Below are positions 8,123 through 16,381 of a stretch of 28,924 nt of DNA, piece by piece. The notes under the pieces were generated by a model. It was not told the DNA's origin. It did not search any database and saw only the letters and a program-made list of their open reading frames with translations. Position numbers and translations under genes: made by a program. How positions within the stretch are numbered: the stretch's first letter is position 1; every line of letters begins with the position of its first letter. The stretch spans positions 1 to 28,924 of the forward strand of contig CALHID010000128.1 in the NCBI GenBank assembly GCA_938030835.1. Reading direction: 5' to 3'. This DNA is from an uncultured Actinomyces sp. Lineage in GTDB: Bacteria; Actinomycetota; Actinomycetes; Actinomycetales; Actinomycetaceae.

Positions 8123-8200
8123 ATTTTCGAGGCTGCGGAGATTTATGAGAGCTTCTTAGCGCACTCTCAAGACATGGGAACAAAGAGAAAGGAAAGGCCC

Positions 8201-8407
8201 ATGTCAACGGAAGAAAAACTTCACGACGATCGTGATCCGAAGAGCGAAATGATGACAGATCCAGAAGAAGGATCAACAACCGTCGAGTATGCGATTGGGG
8301 CATTGGCTACAGCGGGTTTCGCCGGTTTGCTCTTAGTGGTTTTAAAGTCCGGCGTCGTGCAATCTGCCCTCGAACAGCTCATTAGCTCTGCATTGAGCAT
8401 TTCATGA
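8201..8407 (+). CDS. Flp-like pilin, DUF4244 type
   Basis: This 68-residue small protein has a charged leader ending DPEEG (20-24), then STTVEYAIGALATAGFAGLL. Cleavage after Gly24 would leave Glu at +5, the hallmark of class III signal sequences processed by a prepilin peptidase. A single hydrophobic helix and a short tail follow, as in Flp pilins. It is the probable major pilin of the tad system. ATG at 8201 is chosen because AAGGAAAGG lies directly upstream. An in-frame ATG at 8174 has no ribosome-binding site. The stop overlaps the next start (ATGA). The gene is preceded by the only sizeable gap in the locus, which suggests its own promoter so that pilin can exceed machinery. No prepilin peptidase is in the window. 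Confidence 0.85.
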   Translation: MSTEEKLHDDRDPKSEMMTDPEEGSTTVEYAIGALATAGFAGLLLVVLKSGVVQSALEQLISSALSIS

Positions 8408-8793
8408 AACTGAGGTGTGGCCGCTCAATGCCGTCATCCGAAACGCATTCGGATGACGGCATGGTCAGCGTTGAAATTGCTCTGGGTACCTTTTCGATAG
8501 TCATCATGATTGCACTTGTCCTTTCAGTCTTTGCTGCTGCCATGACCACCCAGAATTTGTGTACTGCACTTTCGGCGGGCATTCGCGAAAGCGCTCGCGG
8601 AGGGAACGGGCAGGAAACTGCGCGCGTGATGTCTGCACCGATAGCTGGGGCCCACTTTGAGTTTTCCGCAGACGAAAAGTGGATCTACGGCAAAGCGCAA
8701 GCTCCCTATAGGGGCCCCGCGGGAATGATCGGCTTGAACTCGCAATGCAGATATCAGATGTTGCGCGAGAGCACTGTGGTTGGCGGTGATTGA
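8404..8793 (+). CDS. TadE-family pseudopilin
   Basis: The 129-residue protein has a short leader ending SDDG (16-19) followed by MVSVEIALGTFSIVIMIALVLSVF. Gly19 is the likely prepilin-peptidase site, with Glu24 at +5 and an adjoining membrane helix. The rest (about 48-129) is a small exported domain containing Cys53 and Cys116. This is the TadE arrangement; such pseudopilins are minor components in pilus assembly. It is coupled to the pilin gene by ATGA overlap. The orthologous position in mycobacterial tad loci holds a TadE-like gene. Confidence 0.85.
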   Translation: MKLRCGRSMPSSETHSDDGMVSVEIALGTFSIVIMIALVLSVFAAAMTTQNLCTALSAGIRESARGGNGQETARVMSAPIAGAHFEFSADEKWIYGKAQAPYRGPAGMIGLNSQCRYQMLRESTVVGGD

Positions 8794-8795
8794 GA

Positions 8796-9290
8796 ATGGG
8801 TGAGAAGACTGATCCGGATGAAGGATCCGGGACAATCATGTTGGTTGGAGTTCTGGCTGCCCTAGCCGTTCTTACCTGCAGTGCGCTGGCCTACATTGCT
8901 CTTCTTGCGGCGGGGAATCGAGCCCAGAATATTGCGGATCTCAGTGCCCTGGCGGGAGCAGATATTTCCGCAACAGCTCAGTGGGAGTCGGTTGAGGAAA
9001 AAGCCTGTCGTGTAGCAAATGAGGTTGCTCAAGAGAACGGGGCAATGCTGAGCTCATGTCACTGCGAAAGTATCGACACGATCGTCACAGTGCGTGTGAG
9101 CAGTGGCTGGGGATGGAATGTCTTTCGCTCGGCTCGAGCGGGAGTTGATGATGAAAGTGCTGTAGATGCACTTGAGGGGCCTGCCCCCCGGCTGGCCCCT
9201 CAAGCATCCCATCAACACAGTGCGAGTTTCCCGAAAAGTCTTTCGGTGTGGCATCCCCACTTAAGTGGGGTCCAACTCTCGATGACTTAA
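8796..9290 (+). CDS. helicase/secretion-neighbourhood TadE-like (Rv3654c-type) protein
   Basis: This 164-residue protein starts MGEKTDPDEGSGTIMLVGVL. It has an acidic leader ending in Gly10, a membrane helix at about 13-37, then GNRAQNIADLSALAGAD, typical of Tad-like pseudopilins of actinobacteria. The +5 residue after Gly10 is Met rather than Glu, so processing is less certain. A Cys-x-Cys pair lies in SSCHCES. The C-terminal 40 residues lie over strong inverted repeats (9171-9270) and look like an unusual extension. ATG at 8796 was chosen; a TTG at 8790 overlapping the tadE stop is possible. It is the last gene of the tad cluster, tail to tail with the helicase. Confidence 0.78.
   Translation: MGEKTDPDEGSGTIMLVGVLAALAVLTCSALAYIALLAAGNRAQNIADLSALAGADISATAQWESVEEKACRVANEVAQENGAMLSSCHCESIDTIVTVRVSSGWGWNVFRSARAGVDDESAVDALEGPAPRLAPQASHQHSASFPKSLSVWHPHLSGVQLSMT
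9171..9204. repeat. 11-bp inverted repeat inside the 3' end of the last tad gene
   Basis: CTTGAGGGGCC (9171-9181) and GGCCCCTCAAG (9194-9204) are perfect complements around a 12-nt loop. There is no T-tract after it. It may slow or stop transcription at the end of the tad operon, or stabilise the mRNA 3' end. Confidence 0.55.
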
Positions 9291-9304
9291 GTATAGGAAG
9301 TCAT
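9255..9304. terminator. palindrome cluster at the convergent tad/helicase junction
   Basis: CCCCACTTAAGTGGGG (9255-9270) is a perfect 16-bp palindrome. ATGACTT/AAGTCAT (9282-9288, 9298-9304) form a second stem with a 9-nt loop across the tad stop codon. Only 26 bp separate the converging stops, so these are candidates for a bidirectional terminator. A T-tract is poor on either side. Confidence 0.4.
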
Positions 9305-9316
9305 ACTGTGTGGATA

Positions 9317-11758
9317 CTATTTTGTATCTGAAAGTTTTCTGGGAATTTCTTCGAAAGGTGAATGTTCGACAAGGAAGCCTAAAAGGAGCTTTGCACCGAT
9401 CTTTGAGAGCGGTTCATTCCCGTTTCCACACTTCGGAGACTGGATGCATCGGGGGCACCCGTCATGGCATTGGCACTCGGAAACAGCCTGATAGGTACGC
9501 TCCATCCATTCGCGTGCATGGGCGAAACCGTAATGCGCATAGCCCGCTCCACCCGGATAAGCATCGTGAACAAAAACAGTTGGTAAATCGGTATCCGTGT
9601 GGAGATTTGTCGAAAGCCCACCTAAATCCCAACGGTCGCAATTTGCTAGTAGGGGAAGAAGGGCGATCGAAGCATGCTCTGCTGCGTGGAGCGCCCCTAA
9701 GACATCGCCTTTATCGATTCCGATCGCTGCCATTGTCGCTGGACTCAAGGTGTACCAGCAGGCCTGGGTGCGTAAAGTGCGTTCGGGCATATCGAGTTGA
9801 GTATTTGAGATGTATTCCAGCCCCGGAAGTCGAAGGAGGTCAAAATCGGTGACCTGACGGGTGACATCGACAGTCCCTCGATACCAGTGAACAAGAGAAT
9901 CTGGGCTGACCCATTCTTCATCAACACTGATAACCCGCAATGAGGTTGCGTCTTGGGCCCTAGTCCTGAGCGGTGTGCGAACTTCTTCGACATAGGCGAT
10001 GCGTGTGGGACCTTCTTCGAGAGAGAGGACGTGGAAGGTTCGTCCCTGGTGCACGTAGATCGCATCGGGAAACACCTGAGAATCTGCAGAATCTTGGGGA
10101 ACAGAACCGATGATGCTTCCACTTCGAGTGTCGACAATTTGAACATCACCACCACTGCCGCGGATCTGGATTTCCTCCCATGGACCATCAGAAGAGCTGA
10201 CATTCCATCTCCAGCCTCCACTTCGGTGGACTAGGAGCCCTTCCTGACCGAGCTCAGCTAAAAGAGCTGGAGCTCCACTTCCGAAAACAGATACCGCCTC
10301 GTCCTCAGGAAGAGGGAGTTCGGCCGCGGCTGCGCACAGGTGATCGCGCAAAACCCAGGGGTTTTGAGGATCTAATACCGCTGCCTCGACAGGGGAAAAA
10401 ATCTCATCGCTGTGATGAACAAGGAAAGAATCAAGGGGGTTGTCGCCAGCAATAAGAACAGAAATACCATCTGCCCCGGCACGTCCGGAGCGCCCAACCT
10501 GTTGCCAAAATGATGCGCGAGTCCCAGGCCAACCCGCGGTGATAGTGACATCAAGCCCAGAGATGTCGATACCCATTTCTAAGGCTGAAGTCGTTGCAAG
10601 TGCTCGTAATCGACCCGAACGCAGTGCAGATTCTAAGGCGCGTCGTTCTTCGGGAAGGAAACCTCCTCTATACGCAGCGACGGTCGAGGCTAATTCTGGA
10701 GCGTCGCGGAGTTTGTCGCGGGTTTGGGCGGCGACGGCCTCGGCGCCACCGCGCGAGCGAACAAAGGTCAGCAGGCGAGCATCGGCGCGAATAAGTTCCG
10801 CGCACAGAAGCGAAGCCTCTGTTTGGGCGGAAAGGCGCTGAGTTGGAGCTTCAAGAACCGTTTCTTCGCCGGCTTCGGCAGCGCGAAGAGCAGAAAGGAA
10901 GGCATCAATTGATACATCTTCTTCACGTGGCACCTCGCGGCCCTCCCACATAAAGATGTGGTGAGTTCCGCGCCCGGAAGTATCGTCTGTGATCGCATCG
11001 ATGTTCTCGCGGCCAATCATTGTCTGGGCAACGGATTGTGGATCCGCCAAAGTCGCGGACATCATGATGACCTGGACCTTTGCACCAAGGTGGCGCGTGA
11101 TTCTTAGAAGTCGGCGTAAAACCAGAGAAATGTGGCTACCGCTGACTCCTCGCCACTGGTGCATTTCGTCAACGATCACGTAGCGCAGCGATGCTAAAAA
11201 GCGAGTCCAGCGCTCATGACGGGGGAGCATGACGTAGTGCAGGTAGTCAGGGTTCGTCAGGACGATATCGGCGTTTGCGCGCGCCCACTCCTTGGCTTCA
11301 CGGGGAGTATCCCCATCGGCAAGTGCAAGGGCGACGTCATGTTCAAGGCCGTCAACAAGACGGTTGAGCGAATGAAGCTGGTCTGCTGCAAGTGCTTTGG
11401 TTGGTGAGAGGTAAAGGCAGCTTGGTCGCCGGTGAATATCGGAGATCCTGTTTGAATCATCGGCTTGAACCAGGTCTGAAAGAATCGGTGTCCATGCGAC
11501 CAGAGATTTGCCTGATCCCGTACCGGTCGCAATGACAACATCGCGTCCAGAATGGATCGATTCAAGGGCTTGCACCTGATGAAGCCACGGTTCATCAACT
11601 CCGCTTTGACGCCATGTAGATACAACAGGGGTGGGAATCCACTCGGGCCACGGCGAATTCAGCGCATCTTGGGCAGGAAGGCAGCGGTAATCGACAAACT
11701 GTCCCTGCGTGCCTCGGGAACGGATGATCTCGAGCAGGTCCTCAGAGCGTGAATCCAT
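9317..11758 (-). CDS. DEAD/DEAH-box helicase with C-terminal Cys cluster (helicase/secretion neighbourhood, DECH type)
   Basis: The 813-residue SF2 helicase shows Walker A ATGTGSGKS (77-85), the SPTKALAADQ motif Ia, DEMH at 197-200 as the DExH box, SATLA at 234-238, and QQVGRSGRAG in the second RecA domain. The C-terminus carries SECQCHDGCPRC and SPKCGNGN with Cys762, 764, 768, 771 and 777, the zinc-binding DUF1998/MZB-type module of Hrq1-like helicases. The nearest actinobacterial family is the DECH helicase consistently found beside tad genes. ATG at 11758 overlaps the stop of the YbjN-like gene (TGATG), so the three minus-strand genes are one operon. It probably acts in DNA repair; a role in pilus function is unproven despite synteny. 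Confidence 0.92.
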   Translation of the reverse strand: MDSRSEDLLEIIRSRGTQGQFVDYRCLPAQDALNSPWPEWIPTPVVSTWRQSGVDEPWLHQVQALESIHSGRDVVIATGTGSGKSLVAWTPILSDLVQADDSNRISDIHRRPSCLYLSPTKALAADQLHSLNRLVDGLEHDVALALADGDTPREAKEWARANADIVLTNPDYLHYVMLPRHERWTRFLASLRYVIVDEMHQWRGVSGSHISLVLRRLLRITRHLGAKVQVIMMSATLADPQSVAQTMIGRENIDAITDDTSGRGTHHIFMWEGREVPREEDVSIDAFLSALRAAEAGEETVLEAPTQRLSAQTEASLLCAELIRADARLLTFVRSRGGAEAVAAQTRDKLRDAPELASTVAAYRGGFLPEERRALESALRSGRLRALATTSALEMGIDISGLDVTITAGWPGTRASFWQQVGRSGRAGADGISVLIAGDNPLDSFLVHHSDEIFSPVEAAVLDPQNPWVLRDHLCAAAAELPLPEDEAVSVFGSGAPALLAELGQEGLLVHRSGGWRWNVSSSDGPWEEIQIRGSGGDVQIVDTRSGSIIGSVPQDSADSQVFPDAIYVHQGRTFHVLSLEEGPTRIAYVEEVRTPLRTRAQDATSLRVISVDEEWVSPDSLVHWYRGTVDVTRQVTDFDLLRLPGLEYISNTQLDMPERTLRTQACWYTLSPATMAAIGIDKGDVLGALHAAEHASIALLPLLANCDRWDLGGLSTNLHTDTDLPTVFVHDAYPGGAGYAHYGFAHAREWMERTYQAVSECQCHDGCPRCIQSPKCGNGNEPLSKIGAKLLLGFLVEHSPFEEIPRKLSDTK

Positions 11759-12378
11759 CAGAGCCCGAAAGCGGCACCACTATGAGCGGAGCGTCCCTCG
11801 GCCTCGGCATCAGTGGAAGCGGGGCTACCCGGCTGGGGCTGCGCGAAGGACTCAGCGGGGGCCGAGGCCTCGGGCGAAGCAGAGTAGGGAGTTGCCTCCG
11901 GAGCGACCCAACCCAAGGTCTGGGTTGCGGCCTCTTGCATGTAGCGGATCGCGTCAATTCCGGTTGAAATACCAGCGCCCAAGTGGTCGGTGAGCTGCTG
12001 GTCCGATAGGCCGGCAGAAGTGTCAACGGCGAAATCGGCGCACACCTGAAGAGAGCCGGCGGGGTCCAACATCCAATAAACCGTTGGGAAATACTTCTCG
12101 CGGTTCCATGAATCAGCTGCGGCGAAAAGTGGATGGCCGGCCTTTTCGGCGTCAAAGTCGGTATCCCAGACCGCGCGAATAGACAGGAAACGTTCGGAAG
12201 AATCCATGCTGAGCAGGAAAGGCACTCCGTCGAAAACGGCACCAGCAGCGCGGTTTTCCGCCAAAACATCAGCCTGGAACTGCAGCTCAGAAAGCGTGCG
12301 CATTAAGCGATCGAAAGTCACCTTGTACGGCGTGATCGAATCCTTGGGTACGGGATAGGGGCCCGGAAGCGTGCTCAT
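11758..12378 (-). CDS. YbjN-domain-like protein
   Basis: The 206-residue protein has a compact N-terminal domain (about 15-150). Features include LSIRAVWDTDF, HPLFAAADSWNREKYFPTVYWMLD and CADFAVDTSAGLSDQQLTDHL, in the style of the YbjN sensory-transduction-like domain with a T3SS-chaperone-like fold. A disordered Ala/Pro/Ser/Glu tail follows (about 160-206). It overlaps its upstream partner by ATGA and the downstream helicase by TGATG. Paired YbjN genes are frequent in actinobacteria. The function is unknown; a chaperone-like or protein-binding role is suggested by the fold only. Confidence 0.75.
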   Translation of the reverse strand: MSTLPGPYPVPKDSITPYKVTFDRLMRTLSELQFQADVLAENRAAGAVFDGVPFLLSMDSSERFLSIRAVWDTDFDAEKAGHPLFAAADSWNREKYFPTVYWMLDPAGSLQVCADFAVDTSAGLSDQQLTDHLGAGISTGIDAIRYMQEAATQTLGWVAPEATPYSASPEASAPAESFAQPQPGSPASTDAEAEGRSAHSGAAFGL

Positions 12379-12875
12379 GATCGATCTCCCTGGTGGAGCG
12401 AGATGGTGTTCGCCTCGCTAGATGACTCTCGATCCGAATCTTCATCACTCCACGTGACGAATTCGGGAAGGGTTTCTTCAAGATCAGAGAAGAATCCCAT
12501 GATCATCGACATTGAAGTTTCGAAGAAGGTATCGAGCTGGGCTTCCGAAAGACCGTTTGTTGCAACGATGTCGCATTCGGCGATCAGTCCGTAGCGGCGG
12601 CCGTCTTCGAAAGGAGCCAAGTATGCCTTCGGGCCTGTGCGGGTTGCATTGCAGCGCCGAACTTCTTCCATGAGCGACGCAAATTCGGCATCATCGTTGG
12701 CGATTCCACGCCAGTGCGCACGTAATTGCAGAATGTGGGGGTTTGAGGTGTTCCAGAAATAGATCGCATTTCGTGTCGGAACAGCGAGCTCTTCGTCTGA
12801 AGACTCACCAAAATTCAGATCATGACCGTGCAAGACGGCGCGAATGCGGTCGGTGTTGACCGGAGAAATCGACAC
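12375..12875 (-). CDS. second YbjN-domain-like protein
   Basis: From GTG 12875 the product is 166 residues: VSISPVNTDRIRAVLHGHD at the start, then LQLRAHWRG, FASLMEEVRRCN, RRYGLIAECDIVATNGLSEAQLDTFFETSMS, and an acidic tail. It resembles the downstream gene product and is coupled to it by ATGA. The GTG is preceded by CAGGGG at good spacing. The frame stays open to an alternative GTG at 13103 (242 residues). The extra 76 residues are Arg/Ser-rich, lie in AT-richer DNA, and their start has no ribosome-binding site, so I prefer the short form. It is probably a paralogue of its neighbour, with function unknown. Confidence 0.65.
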   Translation of the reverse strand: MSISPVNTDRIRAVLHGHDLNFGESSDEELAVPTRNAIYFWNTSNPHILQLRAHWRGIANDDAEFASLMEEVRRCNATRTGPKAYLAPFEDGRRYGLIAECDIVATNGLSEAQLDTFFETSMSMIMGFFSDLEETLPEFVTWSDEDSDRESSSEANTISLHQGDRS

Positions 12876-13137
12876 GTAGCACCCCTGATCCGAGTCGGTA
12901 GTGGCATTGAGCCGCAGTGACTCACGCCGTTGACTCCTCCACTGTAACCGAATGACCGGAGTGCGGCTCGAGATAGAAGCTTGAGAATGTGACAAAATAT
13001 CACCTTGATCAACCGAGGAAAAACCAAGTGTTCCAATAGAAAATGCCCCAGATGGGTGACTAAAATAAGACCTTCGAAGAACGCGGAACGAGACAGTTGC
13101 CACCTAGTTGGTTGTCGCACGAGGGAAGGGGGACGAA
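12876..13137. promoter_or_regulatory. probable divergent promoter region
   Basis: If the short start of the YbjN-like gene is right, these 262 bp are intergenic between divergent genes. They are AT-richer than the flanks and hold TTGATCAA (13004-13011) plus GTGACAAAATATCAC just to its left, an inverted repeat with GTGA/TCAC ends reminiscent of, but not matching the spacing of, Crp sites. Confidence 0.35.
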
Positions 13138-13210
13138 ATGAGCGACCGCATTCCCGGTTATCCTGATCCTTCCTTTAATTCCGAAGAATCCGAGGCCTAC
13201 GCACTCCCTC
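13138..13210 (+). other. likely true 5' end of the PAP2 gene, out of frame
   Basis: ATG at 13138 follows GGAAGGGGGACGAA, the best ribosome-binding site in this stretch. It encodes MSDRIPGYPDPSFNSEESEA, a typical hydrophilic actinobacterial N-terminus. After about 13205 this frame turns into Arg-rich and Leu-rich shadow sequence, while the PAP2 frame becomes Ser/Ala/Glu-rich and plausible. Confidence 0.5.
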
Positions 13211-13277
13211 AGAGGATGCTGCAGAGGTTCCGGAAGCGCTCGCGGCCTCGTCAAGGCGATTCTCTGGCTCCCAGGAC

Positions 13278-14264
13278 TTGGGGAGTGTCACTTCTGAGCC
13301 CTCCTCTTCTGCTACTGGACGGCGGCCAAACATTCGCCAATCAAGCCCGCGTGGTGGTAGTGCGCGTGCTGCTTCGGGTGCTGCTCGGAGCGCCCCAAGG
13401 ACTGTGGCTCCCGGCTACCGTCCTCGCCTCGTGCGTCGACTTTTTGCTGCGGGAGGGTGTGCGCTCTTCAGCGTCCTTGTCGCGTGGGTTGCCGTCTTCA
13501 CCGTTACAGGCCAGGCGATCGACACTTTGTCGATGGAAGCTGCCATGCGCTGGGCGGAGCCCTTGGGCGCTGTGGGAAGCACCGTGACGCACATTATTTC
13601 GGTTCCCGCGATGGTCGCTGTTGGTGGTCTGATTGTATTGATCGCATGGCTGCGGCGTCGTCCAACGCTGGCGGGTCGTGCGCTGGGCATGATTGTTGCG
13701 GCTAATACGACGACTCAGGTTGCGAAGCTGCTCATTGATCGCCCGGATTTCCACGTGTCGGCAGCCATTTTGAATTCGCTTCCTTCGGGGCATACGACAG
13801 TTGCAATGTCCCTTGCGCTGGCATTGGTGATGATCGCCCCCGAATGGTTCCGAGGCCCCGCAGCTTGGATCGGCTATATCTGGACCTCCTTGGTGGGTAT
13901 TTCCGTCATGGTCTTTGGCTGGCACCGCCCCGCCGATGTTCTTGTCGCAATGGCAATCTGCGGTTTTTGGGCACTGATCTTGTGTCCGCTGGAGACCCGC
14001 GTTCGCCACGGCGTGCCCGTCCAAAAAGCTATGGCTGTCATTGCAATGGCCAGTGCGCTCATCACGGTTTTGGGAGTTGTTTATTCTGTGTGGGCCTTGA
14101 CTCCCAATGATTTGGCACAAATGGGTTCGGGCGGAATCACCTACGCAGAATTTTTGGATGCTCTTCCGCGTCGGGCTCATGTTCTTGCGGGGATTTCATC
14201 TTTTGGTGTTATCGCTGTTGCAGGTTTTGTTATTCACGAGGTTGACCGACTTTCGGCGAAATAG
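13278..14264 (+). CDS. PAP2-family membrane phosphatase (5' end probably frameshifted)
   Basis: The 328-residue product has about six membrane helices and the three PAP2 phosphatase motifs: KLLIDRP, SLPSGHTT and GWHRPADVL. It would dephosphorylate a lipid phosphate such as undecaprenyl pyrophosphate or phosphatidate at the membrane. The listed start is TTG 13278, which lacks a spaced ribosome-binding site. The reading frame is open upstream to 13179 with no better start. A well-placed ATG with GGAAGGGGG upstream exists at 13138 in another frame and encodes MSDRIPGYPDPSF. Joining the two frames near 13205 would give a natural N-terminal tail. I therefore suspect a one-base deletion, real or from sequencing, rather than a TTG start. 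Confidence 0.8.
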   Translation: MGSVTSEPSSSATGRRPNIRQSSPRGGSARAASGAARSAPRTVAPGYRPRLVRRLFAAGGCALFSVLVAWVAVFTVTGQAIDTLSMEAAMRWAEPLGAVGSTVTHIISVPAMVAVGGLIVLIAWLRRRPTLAGRALGMIVAANTTTQVAKLLIDRPDFHVSAAILNSLPSGHTTVAMSLALALVMIAPEWFRGPAAWIGYIWTSLVGISVMVFGWHRPADVLVAMAICGFWALILCPLETRVRHGVPVQKAMAVIAMASALITVLGVVYSVWALTPNDLAQMGSGGITYAEFLDALPRRAHVLAGISSFGVIAVAGFVIHEVDRLSAK

Positions 14265-14274
14265 TGCCGTTTTT
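14254..14274 (+). terminator. weak terminator after PAP2 gene
   Basis: A short CGGC/GCCG stem (14254-14257, 14266-14269) spans the stop codon and is followed by TTTTT. The four-base stem makes this tentative. Confidence 0.3.
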
Positions 14275-14420
14275 GAGTCGAAATCGCGCTCGCGCTAGTT
14301 TCATCTAACTTATTCGCAAGCTATTCAGACGCTCGCGTAATGCGTTCACGCACTCTCGTAATTTGCGCATTTTTGTCGAATGACAACACACCGCATGTCG
14401 TAGCTACACCTTTTCCGTAA

Positions 14421-14436
14421 CCACTAGATATTGTGG
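14421..14436. promoter_or_regulatory. NrdR box 1
   Basis: CCACTAGATATTGTGG matches the NrdR-box pattern (ACAC-TATAT-TGTGT-like palindrome). It is paired with a near-identical 16-mer 32 bp downstream, the three-turn spacing typical of NrdR sites. NrdR represses ribonucleotide reductase genes when dATP is abundant. Confidence 0.85.
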
Positions 14437-14452
14437 GACGCGTTCGTCTCGC

Positions 14453-14468
14453 GCACTAGATATTGTGC
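14453..14468. promoter_or_regulatory. NrdR box 2
   Basis: GCACTAGATATTGTGC shares the 14-base core CACTAGATATTGTG with box 1. It ends 41 bp before the nrdD start codon and so overlaps the likely transcription start or leader. Confidence 0.85.
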
Positions 14469-14509
14469 CCCCACCACGATGTCAGTGTTGAAGCTCGGAA
14501 AGGAAAACC

Positions 14510-16381
14510 GTGACTACATCTCCCACAACACGCTATGACATCGATGCGATCTCGACCGTCGAGGAATACCTTGACCGCTCCGATTGGCGCGTCAATGCAA
14601 ATGCCAATCAGGGCTATTCGCTGGGTGGCCTGATCCTGAACTCTGCCGGCAAGATGATCGCCAACTACTGGTTGGAGCGCGTCTACTCCCCCGAAGCGGG
14701 AGCCGCACACCGCAACGGCGACATCCACATCCACGATCTCGATATGTTCGCGGGTTACTGCGCGGGATGGTCGCTCAAGCGACTGATCCAAGAAGGTTTC
14801 AACGGGGTCAGCGGGGCAATTGCCTCGGCACCCCCGAAGCACTTCTCTTCGGCGTGCGGGCAGATCGTGAACTTCCTCGGAACTTTGCAAAACGAATGGG
14901 CGGGAGCGCAGGCCTTCTCCTCCTTTGACACCTACATGGCCCCCTTCGTCCGCCTGGACAGCATGACATACGAACAGATCGTCCAGAGCATGCAGGAACT
15001 GATCTACAACCTCAATGTTCCTTCGCGCTGGGGCAGCCAGTGCCCCTTCACCAATCTCACCTTCGACTGGACCTGCCCGGATGATCTGGCTGATGAACAC
15101 CCCCTCATTGGCGACGAAGTTGTGGACTTTACTTATGGCGAGCTCCAAGAGGAAATGAACCTCATTAACCGCGCTTTCATTGAGGTCATGACGGGGGGAG
15201 ACGCAGATGGCCGTGTCTTCACTTTCCCGATTCCGACCTACAACATGACTCCCGATTTTGATTGGGAGGGCGAAAATGTTGACGCGCTTTTCGAGATGAC
15301 CGCAAAGTACGGCCTTCCCTACTTCCAGAACTTCATTAATTCCGACTTGGATCCCCACATGATCCGCTCGATGTGCTGCCGCCTGCAGCTGGACCTGCGC
15401 GAATTGCTCAAGCGTGGCAATGGCCTATTCGGTTCCGCAGAACTGACGGGCTCTATCGGTGTCGTCACAATCAATATGGCGCGCCTGGGCTACCGTTTCG
15501 CGGGCGACATGGACGGCCTCGTCAAGGAATTGGATCACTTGATTGACCTGGGTTCTCAGACCCTGGAAGCCAAGCGTGAAACCATTCAGTTCCACATGGA
15601 CCGCGGCTTGTTCCCCTACTCGAAGCGCTACTTGGGACACCTGAACAACCACTTCTCAACCATCGGCGTCAACGGCATGAACGAGATGGTTCGAAACTTC
15701 ACGGGAGACCAGTACGACATCACCGATAAGTTCGGTTTTGAGATGTGCTGCTCGATCCTCGATCACATTCGTGAGCGCATGGTTGAACTCCAAGAGGCCA
15801 CCGGCCACATGTACAACCTCGAGGCAACCCCCGCCGAAGGCACGACCTATCGCTTCGCGAAGGCCGACCGCCTCCACTACCCGGGTATCCTCCAGGCCGG
15901 CACCGATGAGCAGCCCTACTACACGAACTCCTCGCAGCTGCCCGTTGGTTACACCGACGACCCCTTCCAGGCCTTGGAAGATCAGGAAGTTTTGCAGGGC
16001 AAGTACACGGGCGGCACGGTTTTGCACCTGTACATGGGCGAGCGTATGAGCTCGGGTGCTGCCTGCAAGGAAATGGTGCGTCGTTCGCTGACCGCATTCA
16101 AGGTCCCCTACATCACCATCACCCCGACCTTCTCGATCTGCCCTGTGCACGGCTACCTCGCAGGCGAGCACTGGACCTGCGAGAAGTGCGCCGAGGCTCA
16201 CCCCGATCGCGAAGCGCAAGAGTGCGAGGTCTGGACTCGAGTCATGGGCTACTTCCGCCCCGTGAAATCCTTCAATATCGGTAAGAAGGGTGAGTACAAC
16301 GAGCGCACCATGTTCTCCGAGGCTGCGGCTTCGGATCACGGTGAACTAGTCAGTGCTTTCCCGCCGGTGGATCAGCGATGA
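14510..16381 (+). CDS. nrdD: anaerobic (class III) ribonucleoside-triphosphate reductase
   Basis: The 623-residue glycyl-radical enzyme reduces NTPs to dNTPs without oxygen. The catalytic core is visible: HIHDLD (74-79), SSACGQ with Cys116, and a CCRLQLDLRELL thiyl-cysteine region. The C-terminal radical site is RVMGYFRPV with Gly580. The zinc site uses Cys544, Cys557, Cys560 and Cys572, with CPVH in the first half. The N-terminus begins directly with the core, so the ATP-cone of the E. coli type is absent and overall dATP inhibition through it is not expected. The start is GTG 14510 after AAAGGAAA. Two NrdR boxes lie just upstream, so transcription is probably under dATP-responsive NrdR control. 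The stop overlaps nrdG (ATGA). Confidence 0.96.
   Translation: MTTSPTTRYDIDAISTVEEYLDRSDWRVNANANQGYSLGGLILNSAGKMIANYWLERVYSPEAGAAHRNGDIHIHDLDMFAGYCAGWSLKRLIQEGFNGVSGAIASAPPKHFSSACGQIVNFLGTLQNEWAGAQAFSSFDTYMAPFVRLDSMTYEQIVQSMQELIYNLNVPSRWGSQCPFTNLTFDWTCPDDLADEHPLIGDEVVDFTYGELQEEMNLINRAFIEVMTGGDADGRVFTFPIPTYNMTPDFDWEGENVDALFEMTAKYGLPYFQNFINSDLDPHMIRSMCCRLQLDLRELLKRGNGLFGSAELTGSIGVVTINMARLGYRFAGDMDGLVKELDHLIDLGSQTLEAKRETIQFHMDRGLFPYSKRYLGHLNNHFSTIGVNGMNEMVRNFTGDQYDITDKFGFEMCCSILDHIRERMVELQEATGHMYNLEATPAEGTTYRFAKADRLHYPGILQAGTDEQPYYTNSSQLPVGYTDDPFQALEDQEVLQGKYTGGTVLHLYMGERMSSGAACKEMVRRSLTAFKVPYITITPTFSICPVHGYLAGEHWTCEKCAEAHPDREAQECEVWTRVMGYFRPVKSFNIGKKGEYNERTMFSEAAASDHGELVSAFPPVDQR

Noticed and set aside
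9309..9317. TGTGGATAC, a one-mismatch DnaA-box match at the helicase stop
   Set aside because: Single one-mismatch matches are expected several times by chance in a window this size, and no partner lies 28 bp away.
13341..14180. Long antisense open frame across the PAP2 gene
   Set aside because: His/Gln/Arg-rich with no recognisable domain; the plus strand carries all PAP2 motifs.
14456..15358. Long antisense open frame over nrdD and its NrdR box
   Set aside because: nrdD is certain on the plus strand, and the antisense frame would cover the promoter with no ribosome-binding site.
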